64,000 nucleotides of DNA, from the NCBI RefSeq assembly GCF_017309955.1, contig NZ_CP021247.1:1327001-1391000 (forward strand). The letters are read 5' to 3'. Shown here piece by piece: positions 27,962-38,082 of this stretch; position 1 is the stretch's first letter; the number at the start of each line of letters is the position of its first letter. The position numbers and the translations under genes are program-made. Below the pieces are notes generated by a model that ran no database searches, was not told where the DNA came from, and saw only the letters and a program-made list of their open reading frames with translations. The DNA comes from Novosphingobium sp. KA1 (lineage in GTDB: Bacteria > Pseudomonadota > Alphaproteobacteria > Sphingomonadales > Sphingomonadaceae).

Positions 27962-29157
27962 CCAAAAATTCTCCGGGTGCGCTCGATACCCTTCATGAGC
28001 GCCTCGATGTCGCTGTCGTCGCTGTAGATGCCGAAGCTGGCGCGGGCCGTGGCGGGAACGCCAAGGTGGTCCATCAGCGGCTGTGCACAGTGGTGGCCGG
28101 CACGGATCGCAACGCCCTCTTCATCCAATATGGTGCCGAGGTCGTGCGGATGCACCCCGTCCATGGCGAAAGAGACGATGCCGACCGAATCCGCCGGGCC
28201 GAACAGGGTAATGTCGTTGCGCTTGCCCAGTTCGGCGCGCAGGCGCGCGGCCAGATCGCGTTCGTGGCGCTCGGCGCGGTCGAGACCCTGCGCGGTCAGC
28301 CAGTCGATGGCGGCGGCAAGGCCAAGCGCCTCGACGATCATCGGCGTGCCCGCCTCGAAGCGCTGCGGCGCCGGGGCGTAGGTGGTCTTCCCGAAGGTGA
28401 CGCGGTCGATCATCGACCCGCCGCCCTGCCAGGGCGGCATCGCATCCAGCAGGTCCTTCCTGGCCCAGAGCGCGCCGATCCCGGTGGGACCGTAGAGCTT
28501 GTGCGCGGAAAAGACGTAGAAATCGCATTGCATCGCCGCCACGTCGAGGGCGATGCGCGGCGCCGCCTGGCAGCCGTCGATCAGCAGTTTCGCGCCCACG
28601 GCATGGGCCAGCCTGGCCGCATGTTCCACGTGGAGCACTGAGCCGAGCACGTTGGAAACATGCGCAAAGGCCACCAGCTTGTGCGCGGGGGTGAGCATGC
28701 GCTCGGCCGCATCGAGGTCGATCCGGCCGTCCTCGGTCAGCGGGCAGACGTCGATCTCGACGCCGGTACGGTCCCGCAAGAGCTGCCAGGGCACGATGTT
28801 GGAGTGATGCTCCAGCACCGAAAGCAGGATTCGGTCGCCCGCCTTGAGGTTCTGCACGCCCCAGGTCTGCGCGACGAGGTTGATCGCCTCGGTCGCGCCG
28901 CGGGTGAAGACCACCTCGTCCTCATGTCCGCCGAGGAACGCGGCGACCTTGCGGCGCGCCGCCTCGAAGGCCAGCGTCATCTCGGCCGAGCGGGCATAGA
29001 CGCCGCGATGCACGGTCGCATAGTCGCGGCCCAGCGCATTCAGGGTGGCGTCGATCACCGCCTGCGGCTTCTGCGCGGTGGCGCCGGTGTCGAGGTAGTG
29101 CCAGTTGCAGGCAAGCCCGGGGAACTGGTCCTTGAGGACGAGCGTGCCAGTGGTCAC
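27958..29157 (-). CDS. sufS: Cysteine desulfurase SufS
   Basis: 399 residues, PLP-dependent. The PLP lysine lies in FSAHKLYGPTGIGAL and the persulfide cysteine in RAGHHCAQPLMDHLG, the group II (SufS) form. It supplies sulfur for Fe-S assembly. Residues 174-179 (VLHVEH) are encoded by a parS-like sequence. Start and stop overlap sufD and sufT, giving tight coupling. Confidence 0.95.
   Translation of the reverse strand: MTTGTLVLKDQFPGLACNWHYLDTGATAQKPQAVIDATLNALGRDYATVHRGVYARSAEMTLAFEAARRKVAAFLGGHEDEVVFTRGATEAINLVAQTWGVQNLKAGDRILLSVLEHHSNIVPWQLLRDRTGVEIDVCPLTEDGRIDLDAAERMLTPAHKLVAFAHVSNVLGSVLHVEHAARLAHAVGAKLLIDGCQAAPRIALDVAAMQCDFYVFSAHKLYGPTGIGALWARKDLLDAMPPWQGGGSMIDRVTFGKTTYAPAPQRFEAGTPMIVEALGLAAAIDWLTAQGLDRAERHERDLAARLRAELGKRNDITLFGPADSVGIVSFAMDGVHPHDLGTILDEEGVAIRAGHHCAQPLMDHLGVPATARASFGIYSDDSDIEALMKGIERTRRIFG
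28622..28637. promoter_or_regulatory. parS-like site 5 (inside sufS, one mismatch)
   Basis: TGTTCCACGTGGAGCA, with one change from the perfect sites at 0.5-3.3 kb. It is on the opposite side of the putative origin, ~16.5 kb away. Confidence 0.65.
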
Positions 29158-29903
29158 AGGCCAGCCCTCACCAACGTCTCCAGACGGGCAATCGCGGCCG
29201 CGTTCAGCGCGTCTTCGTCCGGCGCGCCGGTGAAGGCTTCGGCGACGAAGGCCTGCAGCATCAGGCGCTTGGCCTCGGGCGGGGTGAGGCCGCGGCTCAT
29301 CAGGTAGAACAGGCCATTGGCGTCGAGTTCGCCGACCGCGCAGCCGTGTGCCGCCTTGACGTCATCGGCGTAGATTTCCAGCTCCGGCCGGGCATTGGCG
29401 GTCGCCGTGCGGTCCAGCAGCATGGCGCGGACCGACTGTTCGGCATCGGTGCCGTCCGCCCCGCGCTCGACGCCGATGCAGCCGAGGTAGGAGCCGACCG
29501 CATGGCCGGCCAGCACCGTGCGCACGATCTGGCTGGAGGTCGCGTCCTTCCCGGCGTGGACCACCTTGGTCACCACTTCCAGCGTCTCGCTGCCGGTCGC
29601 GAGCTGCGCCGCGCCCAGCGTGAAGTCGGCGCCTTCGGCCAGCCGCACATCCACCGCCACGCGGCCATAGGCCGGCCCTGCGGCCAGCACGCGAAGGTCG
29701 AACTTCGCGCGGGCGCCCAGCGAAATCACCAGATGGCGGGCGACGGCGGCAGCGCCGTCCTCGACGATCTGCAGCGATTGCTCGGCATCCGCCGCCACCA
29801 CGATCTCTTCGCGCTCGATCGGCCAGAGGCCCGCCAGCGCGGTGAGGTCGGAATAGCGGAAGTCCTCGTCCTTGCGGGTGGGCAGCGTCAGGGCGTCAGT
29901 CAT
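29154..29903 (-). CDS. sufD: Fe-S cluster assembly protein SufD
   Basis: About 249 residues, shorter than the ~420 of E. coli SufD. It keeps the C-terminal SufBD core (AAHGCAVGELDANGLFYLMSRGLTPPEAKRLM) including the conserved histidine. With SufB and SufC it forms the SufBC2D scaffold. The N-terminal truncation is typical of the short alphaproteobacterial form. The start overlaps the preceding small gene by 8 bp. Confidence 0.9.
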   Translation of the reverse strand: MTDALTLPTRKDEDFRYSDLTALAGLWPIEREEIVVAADAEQSLQIVEDGAAAVARHLVISLGARAKFDLRVLAAGPAYGRVAVDVRLAEGADFTLGAAQLATGSETLEVVTKVVHAGKDATSSQIVRTVLAGHAVGSYLGCIGVERGADGTDAEQSVRAMLLDRTATANARPELEIYADDVKAAHGCAVGELDANGLFYLMSRGLTPPEAKRLMLQAFVAEAFTGAPDEDALNAAAIARLETLVRAGL

Positions 29904-30102
29904 TGGCCGCGCTCCCGGCAAAGGCGACGGCGGCGGCGGCGCGGCCGCTCAGCACATGGGCGTCGATCGAGAAACCCTGCGGATGGCGGGCCGAACGGGC
30001 GATGGCCGAGGCGGCTTCCGCCTGCGAGCCATAGACGCCCACCAGTTCGCCCTCTTCCATCGCCGGATCGTTGTCGTGCCAGAGGAGGTAGACCATGGTC
30101 AT
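29896..30102 (-). CDS. Small protein resembling DUF7336, in suf operon
   Basis: 68 residues beginning MTMVYLLWHDNDPAMEEGEL, followed by VGVYGSQAEAASAIAR. This YLLWH...GVYxSxxxA pattern resembles small DUF7336-type domains of unknown role. ATG overlaps the sufC stop (ATGA) and its end overlaps sufD by 8 bp, so it is a true operon member and not chance. Its codon use and coupling resemble its neighbours. Confidence 0.75.
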   Translation of the reverse strand: MTMVYLLWHDNDPAMEEGELVGVYGSQAEAASAIARSARHPQGFSIDAHVLSGRAAAAVAFAGSAAND

Positions 30103-30848
30103 GCGACGACGGCCTCGTAGCCCTCTTCCTCCAGCTGGAGCGCGAGTTCGGGGCCGCCCGACTTGACGATCCGGCCGGCGGCCAGGACGTGCACGAAGTC
30201 CGGCTTCACATAGTCCAGCAGGCGCTGGTAGTGGGTGATCAGCAGCACCGCCTTGTCCGCGCTGCGCATGATCGCATTGATGCCCTCGCCGCAGATGCGC
30301 AGCGCGTCGATGTCGAGGCCGGAGTCGGTCTCGTCGAGAATCGCCAGCTTGGGATCGAGGATACCCATCTGCACCATCTCGGCGCGCTTCTTCTCGCCGC
30401 CGGAGAAGCCGACGTTCACCGGGCGCTTCAGCATGTCCATGTCCATGCGCAGCAGGCCCGCCTTTTCGCGGGCGAGCTTCAGGAATTCGCCGCCCGAAAG
30501 CGGTTCCTCGCCGCGGCCCTTGCGCTGGGCATTGGCCGCTTCGCGCAGGAACTGGACAAAGGAGACGCCGGGAATCTCGACCGGGTACTGGAAGCCGAGG
30601 AACAGGCCGGCGGCGGCGCGCTCATGCGGTTCCAGTTCGAGCAGGTCCTGACCGAGGAAGTCCACCGAACCGCCGGTCACGTCATAGCCGGGACGGCCGC
30701 CCAGCGTGTAGCCCAGCGTCGACTTGCCGGCGCCGTTCGGCCCCATGATCGCGTGAATCTCGCCCGGATTGATCGTCAGCGAGAGACCCTTGAGGATAGG
30801 CTTGTCGGCAACGTTGGCCTGAAGGTTATCGATCTTGAGCATGGTCAT
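30099..30848 (-). CDS. sufC: Fe-S assembly ATPase SufC
   Basis: 249-residue ABC ATPase. It has Walker A GPNGAGKSTLG (near residues 36-46), the signature SGGEKKRAEM and Walker B LAILDETDSGLDIDAL. It powers the SufBCD scaffold in the cytoplasm. It overlaps the DUF559 gene at its start and the small gene at its end by 4 bp each. Confidence 0.96.
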   Translation of the reverse strand: MTMLKIDNLQANVADKPILKGLSLTINPGEIHAIMGPNGAGKSTLGYTLGGRPGYDVTGGSVDFLGQDLLELEPHERAAAGLFLGFQYPVEIPGVSFVQFLREAANAQRKGRGEEPLSGGEFLKLAREKAGLLRMDMDMLKRPVNVGFSGGEKKRAEMVQMGILDPKLAILDETDSGLDIDALRICGEGINAIMRSADKAVLLITHYQRLLDYVKPDFVHVLAAGRIVKSGGPELALQLEEEGYEAVVA

Positions 30849-31375
30849 CCTTCGGCTCCCTCGTCGAAACGGGGGGCGGCAGTGGCACCGGCCTTGCGGC
30901 GCGCGGAGCGCTTGTCGAACGGCACGTTGAGTTCGGTGGTGATCTCGCGCACGACGCCCTCGATGCGGTCCAGCACTTCGTCCTCGGAGAAGCGCAGCAC
31001 GCGGATGCCCACTTCGATCAGCTTGCGGTCCTGCAGCTCGTTGACGTCGGGGTTCGAATCCTCGGGGCTGAGCTGCACGACGATCCAGCGCGAGGGGCAG
31101 GCGAAATCGACGATGGTCGAGCCGACCACCGACTGGCGGGTGAACTTCACGCCGCCCAGCTTCGAGCCGGACAGCTCTGCCCAGAGCGCCTTCTGCGCCT
31201 CGCTGGGGTTGCGGCGCATTTCCTTGGCCCGCTCCTTGAGCGTTTCGAGGCGTGCACCGGTCACGTTGAAGCTGGCCTTGGCGTCCGCCTTCGGCGCGGC
31301 GTCCTTGCTGATGCCGAGGGTCTTACGGGCGGCGGTCATGGATTGGTCCTTCGTGTCTTTGGTCTTTGTTCCCAT
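30845..31375 (-). CDS. DUF559 domain protein in suf operon
   Basis: About 176 residues (ATG at 31375; 31339 and 31414 are alternatives). The core ERAKEMRRNPSEAQKALWAEL, then LGGVKFTRQSVVGSTIVDFAC and LQDRKLIEVGIRVLRFSEDEVL, is the DUF559 fold related to very-short-patch-repair endonucleases. The usual D-x(n)-ExK nuclease pattern is only partly kept: VDF is present, but the expected glutamate motif reads VVQLSPE. It is inserted between sufB and sufC. A lineage-specific accessory role in the suf operon is possible; activity is unknown. Confidence 0.8.
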   Translation of the reverse strand: MGTKTKDTKDQSMTAARKTLGISKDAAPKADAKASFNVTGARLETLKERAKEMRRNPSEAQKALWAELSGSKLGGVKFTRQSVVGSTIVDFACPSRWIVVQLSPEDSNPDVNELQDRKLIEVGIRVLRFSEDEVLDRIEGVVREITTELNVPFDKRSARRKAGATAAPRFDEGAEG

Positions 31376-31447
31376 GGGCGCGATCCAGCGGCCAACTGGC
31401 CTTGGCCGCCGCACTCACAGGGGAGAGGGGAGCGGGAATGGGGGAAG

Positions 31448-32956
<1,509 letters not shown>

Positions 32957-33418
32957 TCAAACTTCCTCGACGAGCTGGGTCAGGGCCACTTGCGCCAGGG
33001 CACCGCGCAGCGCCGCATTCACTTGCGGCCAATGCGGGCGCACATGGCAGCCACCCTCGATCTGGCAATCCGGCTGCTCGGCGGAATTCCCGCCGGGCTT
33101 GCCCTTTTCGAGGCAGGCCGTGAGCGCGATGGGCCCTTCGACTGCCTCGACGATATCCGCAACCGAAATCGATTCGGGCGAGCGGGCCAGCTTGAGGCCG
33201 CCGCCCACCCCGCGCGACGAGATCAGCAGGCCCGCTGCGGTCAGCTTGCTGACCAGCTTCTGCACGGTGGGTGCGGGAAGCCGGGTTTCCTCGGCCAGTT
33301 GCGCGGCCGAGACTCGCCCATGCTTCGAATCGCCCGCGACGAGCGGACACCCGCCGCAATGCCGGGCGGCAGCAGACATGATGACGACGGCATAATCCGC
33401 CATGCTCGATAAACGCAT
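32957..33418 (-). CDS. Rrf2-family transcriptional regulator of the suf operon
   Basis: 153 residues. It has a winged-helix N terminus (MRLSSMADYAVVIM, APTVQKLVSKLTAAGLLISSRGVGGG) and a cysteine set ACLEKG...PDCQIEGGC in the position where IscR-type Rrf2 proteins ligate a 2Fe-2S cluster. It is expected to sense Fe-S status and control its own operon. It is the first gene of the suf operon; ATG 33418 was chosen for the conserved N terminus. Confidence 0.88.
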   Translation of the reverse strand: MRLSSMADYAVVIMSAAARHCGGCPLVAGDSKHGRVSAAQLAEETRLPAPTVQKLVSKLTAAGLLISSRGVGGGLKLARSPESISVADIVEAVEGPIALTACLEKGKPGGNSAEQPDCQIEGGCHVRPHWPQVNAALRGALAQVALTQLVEEV

Positions 33419-33472
33419 CGATTCGGAGCTTTCGGGACCCGCGGGCAAAGTGGATCGATTTCTTCCGATTTG

Positions 33473-33501
33473 CACCTAGTGCAGGAACCCCCGGGATTCA
33501 A
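33473..33501 (-). promoter_or_regulatory. Candidate suf operon promoter with palindromic operator
   Basis: On the minus strand TTGAAT (33496-33501), a 17-bp spacer, and TAGGTG (33473-33478). The -10 lies inside the palindrome TGCACCTAGTGCA (33471-33483), a plausible Rrf2 operator. Confidence 0.45.
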
Positions 33502-33568
33502 TGGACATTCGCACGCGCATTGTTGCGAAAATACCACTGTTCCCGGGTAAGTCTTTCGCGAAAGGCCG

Positions 33569-33602
33569 AAAAAAAGGCGGTTTCCAGCTAGCCGGAAACC
33601 GC
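33569..33602 (-). terminator. Leftward intrinsic terminator without a known gene
   Basis: A 10-bp stem (GGCGGTTTCC/GGAAACCGCC, 33576-33585 and 33593-33602) followed on the minus strand by seven T. No leftward gene ends here, so it may end a small RNA or block antisense transcription from pyrD into suf. Confidence 0.6.
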
Positions 33603-33802
33603 CCTTAGGTAATAAAGAACTCGTGCGCATCCCGCTACGAGCCCTTCGGGTCGCATCTCCCCTGTATGCAAGGGCACCGCCGATTTATTGTATAATTGCG
33701 ACACGGCGTGGCTCGAATCCCACCACGATGGCGGAATTTCGCCATTCCCGGCACGCGGCGACGGCGCGCAAGAAGGGTTTGAGCCGGACGGCGGTCCGGT
33801 TT

Positions 33803-34861
33803 ATGCGCGCGGTCGTGCTCTATTCCCTGATCCGCCCCGCTCTGTTCCGACTCGATGCCGAGTCTGCCCATGGTCTTGCCCTTGCCGGGCTCAAGCTGGC
33901 CGGCCCGGGCCGCGCCCCTGCCTGTCCGGCTGCGCTGGCCAGCGAAGTGGCGGGAATCGCCTTCCCCAATCCGGTCGGCATGGCCGCGGGCTTCGACAAG
34001 GACGGCGAAGTGCCCGATGCGCTGCTGGCGCTCGGATTCGGGTTTGCCGAAGTCGGTTCGATCACCCCCCTGCCCCAGGCCGGCAATCCCAAGCCGCGCC
34101 TGTTCCGGCTGGTCGAGGACCGCGCGGTGATCAACCGCATGGGCTTCAACAACAAGGGCGGCGAGGCGGCGCTGGCCCGCCTGTCGGCCCGGCGCGAGCG
34201 GCCGGGCGTGGTCGGCATCAACATCGGCGCCAACAAGGATTCGGACGACCGTGTCGCCGATTATGCGACGATGGCGCGGATGATGGCGCCGCATGCCACT
34301 TACCTTGCGGTCAACATCTCCAGCCCCAACACCCCGGGCCTGCGGGCGCTGCAGGACGAATCGGCGCTGACCGGCCTGCTCGACGCGGTGATCGCCGCGC
34401 GCGACGAGGCCTGCGGGTCAGGGCGCCGTCCGCCGGTGTTCCTGAAAGTCGCGCCCGATCTCGAAGCGGCCGACATCGACGCGATCGCCCGCATCGTTAT
34501 CGACCGCAAGCTCGGCGCGCTGATCGTCTCCAACACCACGATCTCGCGTCCTGCTCTTGCCTCGCCCCATGCGGGCGAGACCGGCGGGCTGTCCGGCGCG
34601 CCGCTGCGCGACCTGGCGCTTCAGCGCCTGCGCGATTTCCGCAAGGCGACCGGCGGGGCGATTCCGCTCGTCGGTGTCGGCGGTATCGCCACGGCCGAGG
34701 ACGCCTGGGCCCGCATCCGTGCCGGTGCCAGCCTCGTGCAGGTCTACAGCGCCATGGTCTACGAGGGCCCGAACATCGCCCGCAGGATCTGCAAGGGTCT
34801 GACATCGCTCATGAAGCGTGATGGATTCGCCTCCATCGCCGATGCCGTGGGCCGCGAATAG
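33803..34861 (+). CDS. pyrD: Dihydroorotate dehydrogenase (quinone), class 2
   Basis: 352 residues. LFRLDAESAHGLAL at the N terminus is the membrane-associating helix region of class 2 enzymes. GFDKDGEVPDALLALGFGF and NISSPNTPGLRAL follow, the latter with the catalytic-serine region, and VGVGGIATAEDAW near the end binds FMN phosphate. It oxidises dihydroorotate in pyrimidine synthesis and passes electrons to ubiquinone. ATG 33803 was chosen; in-frame residues upstream are not family-like. Confidence 0.95.
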   Translation: MRAVVLYSLIRPALFRLDAESAHGLALAGLKLAGPGRAPACPAALASEVAGIAFPNPVGMAAGFDKDGEVPDALLALGFGFAEVGSITPLPQAGNPKPRLFRLVEDRAVINRMGFNNKGGEAALARLSARRERPGVVGINIGANKDSDDRVADYATMARMMAPHATYLAVNISSPNTPGLRALQDESALTGLLDAVIAARDEACGSGRRPPVFLKVAPDLEAADIDAIARIVIDRKLGALIVSNTTISRPALASPHAGETGGLSGAPLRDLALQRLRDFRKATGGAIPLVGVGGIATAEDAWARIRAGASLVQVYSAMVYEGPNIARRICKGLTSLMKRDGFASIADAVGRE

Positions 34862-34908
34862 CCTCGTTCTTCATCGCCTGACGTTCCCGTGCACGGTGTG
34901 CGGCGCGC

Positions 34909-34937
34909 TTGTCGCAACCTGTGCCCGCGCCTAAACG
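34909..34937 (+). promoter_or_regulatory. Candidate promoter of the acyl-CoA synthetase gene
   Basis: TTGTCG (34909-34914), a 17-bp spacer and TAAACG (34932-34937), ~80 bp before the start codon. Confidence 0.35.
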
Positions 34938-35015
34938 TTTCCCTAACGTCGTCACGCGGACGGCCCTTAGGCATTCACGCAAGTGCCGCCATTTTACGAG
35001 AGGATACCGGTCAAC

Positions 35016-36821
35016 ATGGATCTTGTTGACTTCGACAGCAGCCCCAACGTCATCTCGCTGTTCCTGAAGCGCGCGGACGCCCTCGGCGAAACCCCGATGC
35101 TGTGGTCCAAGCAGGGCGGCGCCTGGCAGCCGATCACCTGGGCGCAAGTGGCGCGGCGGGTCTGCCTGATGGCGGCCGGGCTGCGGCGCATGGGCCTGCG
35201 CGCGGGCGACCGGGTGCTGATCGTCTCGGAAAACCGGCCGGAATGGTGCATCGCCGATCTCGCGATCATGGCGGCGGGCTGCGTGACGGTGCCGACCTAC
35301 ACCACCAACACCACCCGCGATCACATCCATATCCTTGAGAATTCGGGCGCCAGCGCGGCGATCGTCTCCTCGGCCAAGCTCGGCAAGGCGCTGCTGCCGG
35401 CCATCGTCCAGACCGACCTGTGCCGCCACGTCATCGGCATGGAGACGCTGCCGGCGCTGCAGGGCGGCACCTTCGAGACGCATGACTGGGACGGCCTCTT
35501 CACCGGCGATCCGGTCGCCGCGCGCGCCGAAGTGGAGGCGCAGCTGGTCGGCATCGGCCGCGAGGACCTGGCCTGCATCATCTACACCAGCGGCACCGGC
35601 GGCGCCCCGCGCGGGGTGCGCCAGCACCACGGCATGCTGCTGACCAATGTCGCGGGCGCGGCGCAGATCGTCATGGAGGACTTCGGGCTCGACCGCAGCG
35701 AGACCTTCCTCTCGTTCCTGCCGCTCAGCCATGCCTACGAGCATACCGGCGGCCAGTTCCTGCCGATCGGCGTCGGCGGGCAGATCTACTATGCCGAAGG
35801 GCTCGACAAGCTGGCCTCGAACATCGAGGAAGTGCGCCCGACGATCATGGTCGTGGTGCCCCGCCTGTTCGAAGTGCTGCGCACGCGCATCATGAAGCAG
35901 ATCGAGAAGCAGGGCGCGGTCGCCGCCAAGCTGATGGAACTGGCGATGGGCCTCGGCGACCGGCGCCAACACGGCCGCTGGCGCTTTGGCGACAGGGCGA
36001 TGAACCTGGTGCTCGAACATACCCTGCGCCCCAAGGTCCGCGCCAGGTTCGGCGGCCGGATCAAGGCGCTGGTGTCGGGCGGGGCGCCGCTCAATCCCGA
36101 GATCGGGGTGTTCTTCGATTCGATGGGGCTGACCCTGCTGCAAGGCTACGGCCAGACCGAGGCCGGGCCGATCATCAGCTGCAACCGCCCCTCCGCCGGG
36201 ATCGACCATGCCACCGTCGGTCCGCCGCTGCGCGGGGTCGACCTCAGGATCGCCGGGGACGGCGAGATCCTCGTGCGCGGCGAACTGGTCATGCAGGGCT
36301 ACTGGCAGAACGATGCGGCGACCCGTGCGGTGCTGATCGATGACTGGCTGCACACCGGCGACATCGGCCATGTCGACGAACGCGGGCGGATCAGGATCAC
36401 CGACCGCAAGAAGGACATGATCGTCAACGACAAGGGCGACAACGTCTCGCCCCAGAAGATCGAATCGATGCTCACCCTCCAGCCCGAGATCGCGCAGGCC
36501 ATGGTCCATGGCGACCGGCGGCCTTATGTGGTCGGGCTGGTCGTGCCCGATGCCGACTGGGCGCTCGAATGGGCCAAGGCCAACGACGAGAAGTTCGACT
36601 TCAAGGCGCTGCAGAGCCTGCCCGCCTTCCGCACCGCGATCCGCGCGGCGGTCGACCGGGTGAACACCGACCTCTCGGTGATCGAGAAAGTGCGCCAGTA
36701 CACGTTCGCCGACGAGCCCTTCGGAATCGAGAACGAGGAAATGACCCCCAGCCTCAAGATCCGCCGTCACAAGCTGAAGGAGCGGTATGGCGAGCGGCTG
36801 GACGCGCTCTACCGCAGCTGA
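35016..36821 (+). CDS. Long-chain acyl-CoA synthetase (AMP-forming)
   Basis: 601 residues of the ANL superfamily. It contains the P-loop-like IYTSGTGGAPRGV, the A5-type LLQGYGQTEAGPIIS, and GWL-type DDWLHTGDIGHVDERGRIRITDRKKDMIVNDKGDNVSP. It activates fatty acids to acyl-CoA. The C-terminal domain is complete. ATG 35016 lies after GAGAGGA; a GTG at 34983 would add eleven residues. The chain-length preference cannot be read from sequence. Confidence 0.9.
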   Translation: MDLVDFDSSPNVISLFLKRADALGETPMLWSKQGGAWQPITWAQVARRVCLMAAGLRRMGLRAGDRVLIVSENRPEWCIADLAIMAAGCVTVPTYTTNTTRDHIHILENSGASAAIVSSAKLGKALLPAIVQTDLCRHVIGMETLPALQGGTFETHDWDGLFTGDPVAARAEVEAQLVGIGREDLACIIYTSGTGGAPRGVRQHHGMLLTNVAGAAQIVMEDFGLDRSETFLSFLPLSHAYEHTGGQFLPIGVGGQIYYAEGLDKLASNIEEVRPTIMVVVPRLFEVLRTRIMKQIEKQGAVAAKLMELAMGLGDRRQHGRWRFGDRAMNLVLEHTLRPKVRARFGGRIKALVSGGAPLNPEIGVFFDSMGLTLLQGYGQTEAGPIISCNRPSAGIDHATVGPPLRGVDLRIAGDGEILVRGELVMQGYWQNDAATRAVLIDDWLHTGDIGHVDERGRIRITDRKKDMIVNDKGDNVSPQKIESMLTLQPEIAQAMVHGDRRPYVVGLVVPDADWALEWAKANDEKFDFKALQSLPAFRTAIRAAVDRVNTDLSVIEKVRQYTFADEPFGIENEEMTPSLKIRRHKLKERYGERLDALYRS

Positions 36822-36841
36822 GGGGAGATATACTGAACTTG

Positions 36842-36931
36842 CTCGTCGCCCCCGCGAAGGCGGGGGCCCCGCTTCCTGCTCGCCACGCCTGCAAGGAAAA
36901 GCGGGATCCCCGCCTTCGCGGGGATGACGAC
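36842..36931. repeat. Inverted pair of GTCATCCCCGCG-type repeats
   Basis: Two facing copies of a CCCCGCGAAGGCGGGG hairpin unit, ending GGGGATGACGAC. They lie between the convergent acyl-CoA synthetase and antiporter genes. The same unit occurs at 38751 and 42889. Confidence 0.85.
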
Positions 36932-36984
36932 AAGGGTTGGTGGCAGCGAAGCGTTCCAAACGAGGGGCGCTGCGCCCCTGCGCG

Positions 36985-38082
36985 TCACGGCACCAGCGTG
37001 GTGAACAGGTAGCTCGCAAAGATCACCAGGTGCACCATGCCCTGCACCATCGTGGTGCGGCCGGTGCTGAGCGTCATCGTCGCCACCAGCAGGGTGAGAC
37101 CCAGCAGCACGGTCGACTTGGCCGAGAGCCCCAGTTCAAGGTCCAGCCCCATCGCCATCGCGGCGATGGCGACCGCCGGGATGGTGAGGCCGATCGTGGC
37201 CAGCGCCGAGCCGATGGCGAGGTTGAGGCTGGTCTGCACCCGGTTGGCGCGCGCGGCGGAGAGCGCGGCCAGACTCTCGGGCGCCAGCACCAGCGCGGCG
37301 ATGATGATGCCCACCAGCGCCGGCGGCGCGCCCATCGCCGCCACCCCGGCCTCGATCGAGGGGGACAGCGCCTTGGCCAGCAGCACCACCGCGACGAGGG
37401 CCAGCGGCAGCATCGCCGCCGCGGCGATGGCCTTGGCGGTGGGTACCGTTTCGTGGGGGGCTTCGTCCTTGTCCGGATAGAGGAAGTGGTCGCGGTGCCA
37501 GATGGTCTGGGCAACGACGAAGGTGCCGTAGAGCACCAGCGCATCGCAGGCGACAAAGATCAGCTGGTTGTCGTTGTAGAACGGCCCGGCGCTGCTGGTG
37601 GTGTAGTTGGGCATGACCAGCGTCAGCACCGAGAGCGTGGCGAGAATCGCGAGGCCGTGGTTGACCCCGGACTGGGTATAGCCCTGCTCGTGATGGCGCC
37701 CGCCGCCCAGCAGCAGGCAGACGCCGACGATGCCGTTGATGGTGATCATCACCGCCGCGATCACCGTATCGCGGGCGAGCGACTGGGCGCCGTGCCCCTC
37801 GCTGAGCATGATCGAGACGATCAGCGAGGTTTCGATCACCGTCACCGCGAAGGCGAGGATCAGCGTGCCGAACGGCTCTCCCACGCGGTGGGCGATGACT
37901 TCGGCGTGGTAGACGGCGGCCATCACCGCCCCGCCCAGCGCCACGGCGACCGTCGCGGTCAGCGCGATGCCGCTGGGTTTGCCGATGAGGATGGCGGCGA
38001 GCGCCAGAAACGGCACCACGATCGACCAGGGCGAAAGCCCGAAGGTGGGGAACCGGGGGGCGGCGGATGGGGCGGCGCTCAT
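36985..38082 (-). CDS. chaA: Ca2+/H+ antiporter (CaCA/ChaA family)
   Basis: 365 residues with about eleven membrane segments. The two alpha-repeats with conserved acidic residues are recognisable (AVTVIETSLIVSIML and LAPESLAALSAARANRVQTSLNLAIGSALATIG). It is predicted to export calcium or other cations in exchange for protons at the inner membrane. It is convergent with the acyl-CoA synthetase gene and monocistronic. Confidence 0.9.
   Translation of the reverse strand: MSAAPSAAPRFPTFGLSPWSIVVPFLALAAILIGKPSGIALTATVAVALGGAVMAAVYHAEVIAHRVGEPFGTLILAFAVTVIETSLIVSIMLSEGHGAQSLARDTVIAAVMITINGIVGVCLLLGGGRHHEQGYTQSGVNHGLAILATLSVLTLVMPNYTTSSAGPFYNDNQLIFVACDALVLYGTFVVAQTIWHRDHFLYPDKDEAPHETVPTAKAIAAAAMLPLALVAVVLLAKALSPSIEAGVAAMGAPPALVGIIIAALVLAPESLAALSAARANRVQTSLNLAIGSALATIGLTIPAVAIAAMAMGLDLELGLSAKSTVLLGLTLLVATMTLSTGRTTMVQGMVHLVIFASYLFTTLVP

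Larger units (their letters stand above)
33419..33802. other. 384-bp intergenic region between suf and pyrD
   Basis: It holds the suf promoter/operator (33471-33501), the orphan leftward terminator (33569-33602), an AT-rich patch with TATAAT at 33691-33696 that could be the pyrD -10, and a small ATGGCG/CGCCAT hairpin near 33728-33745. No tRNA cloverleaf was found. Confidence 0.6.

Noticed and set aside
33708..33724. tRNA T-arm-like GTGGCTCGAATCCCACC
   Set aside because: No matching acceptor stem, D-arm or anticodon arm could be found on either strand within tRNA or tmRNA distance.
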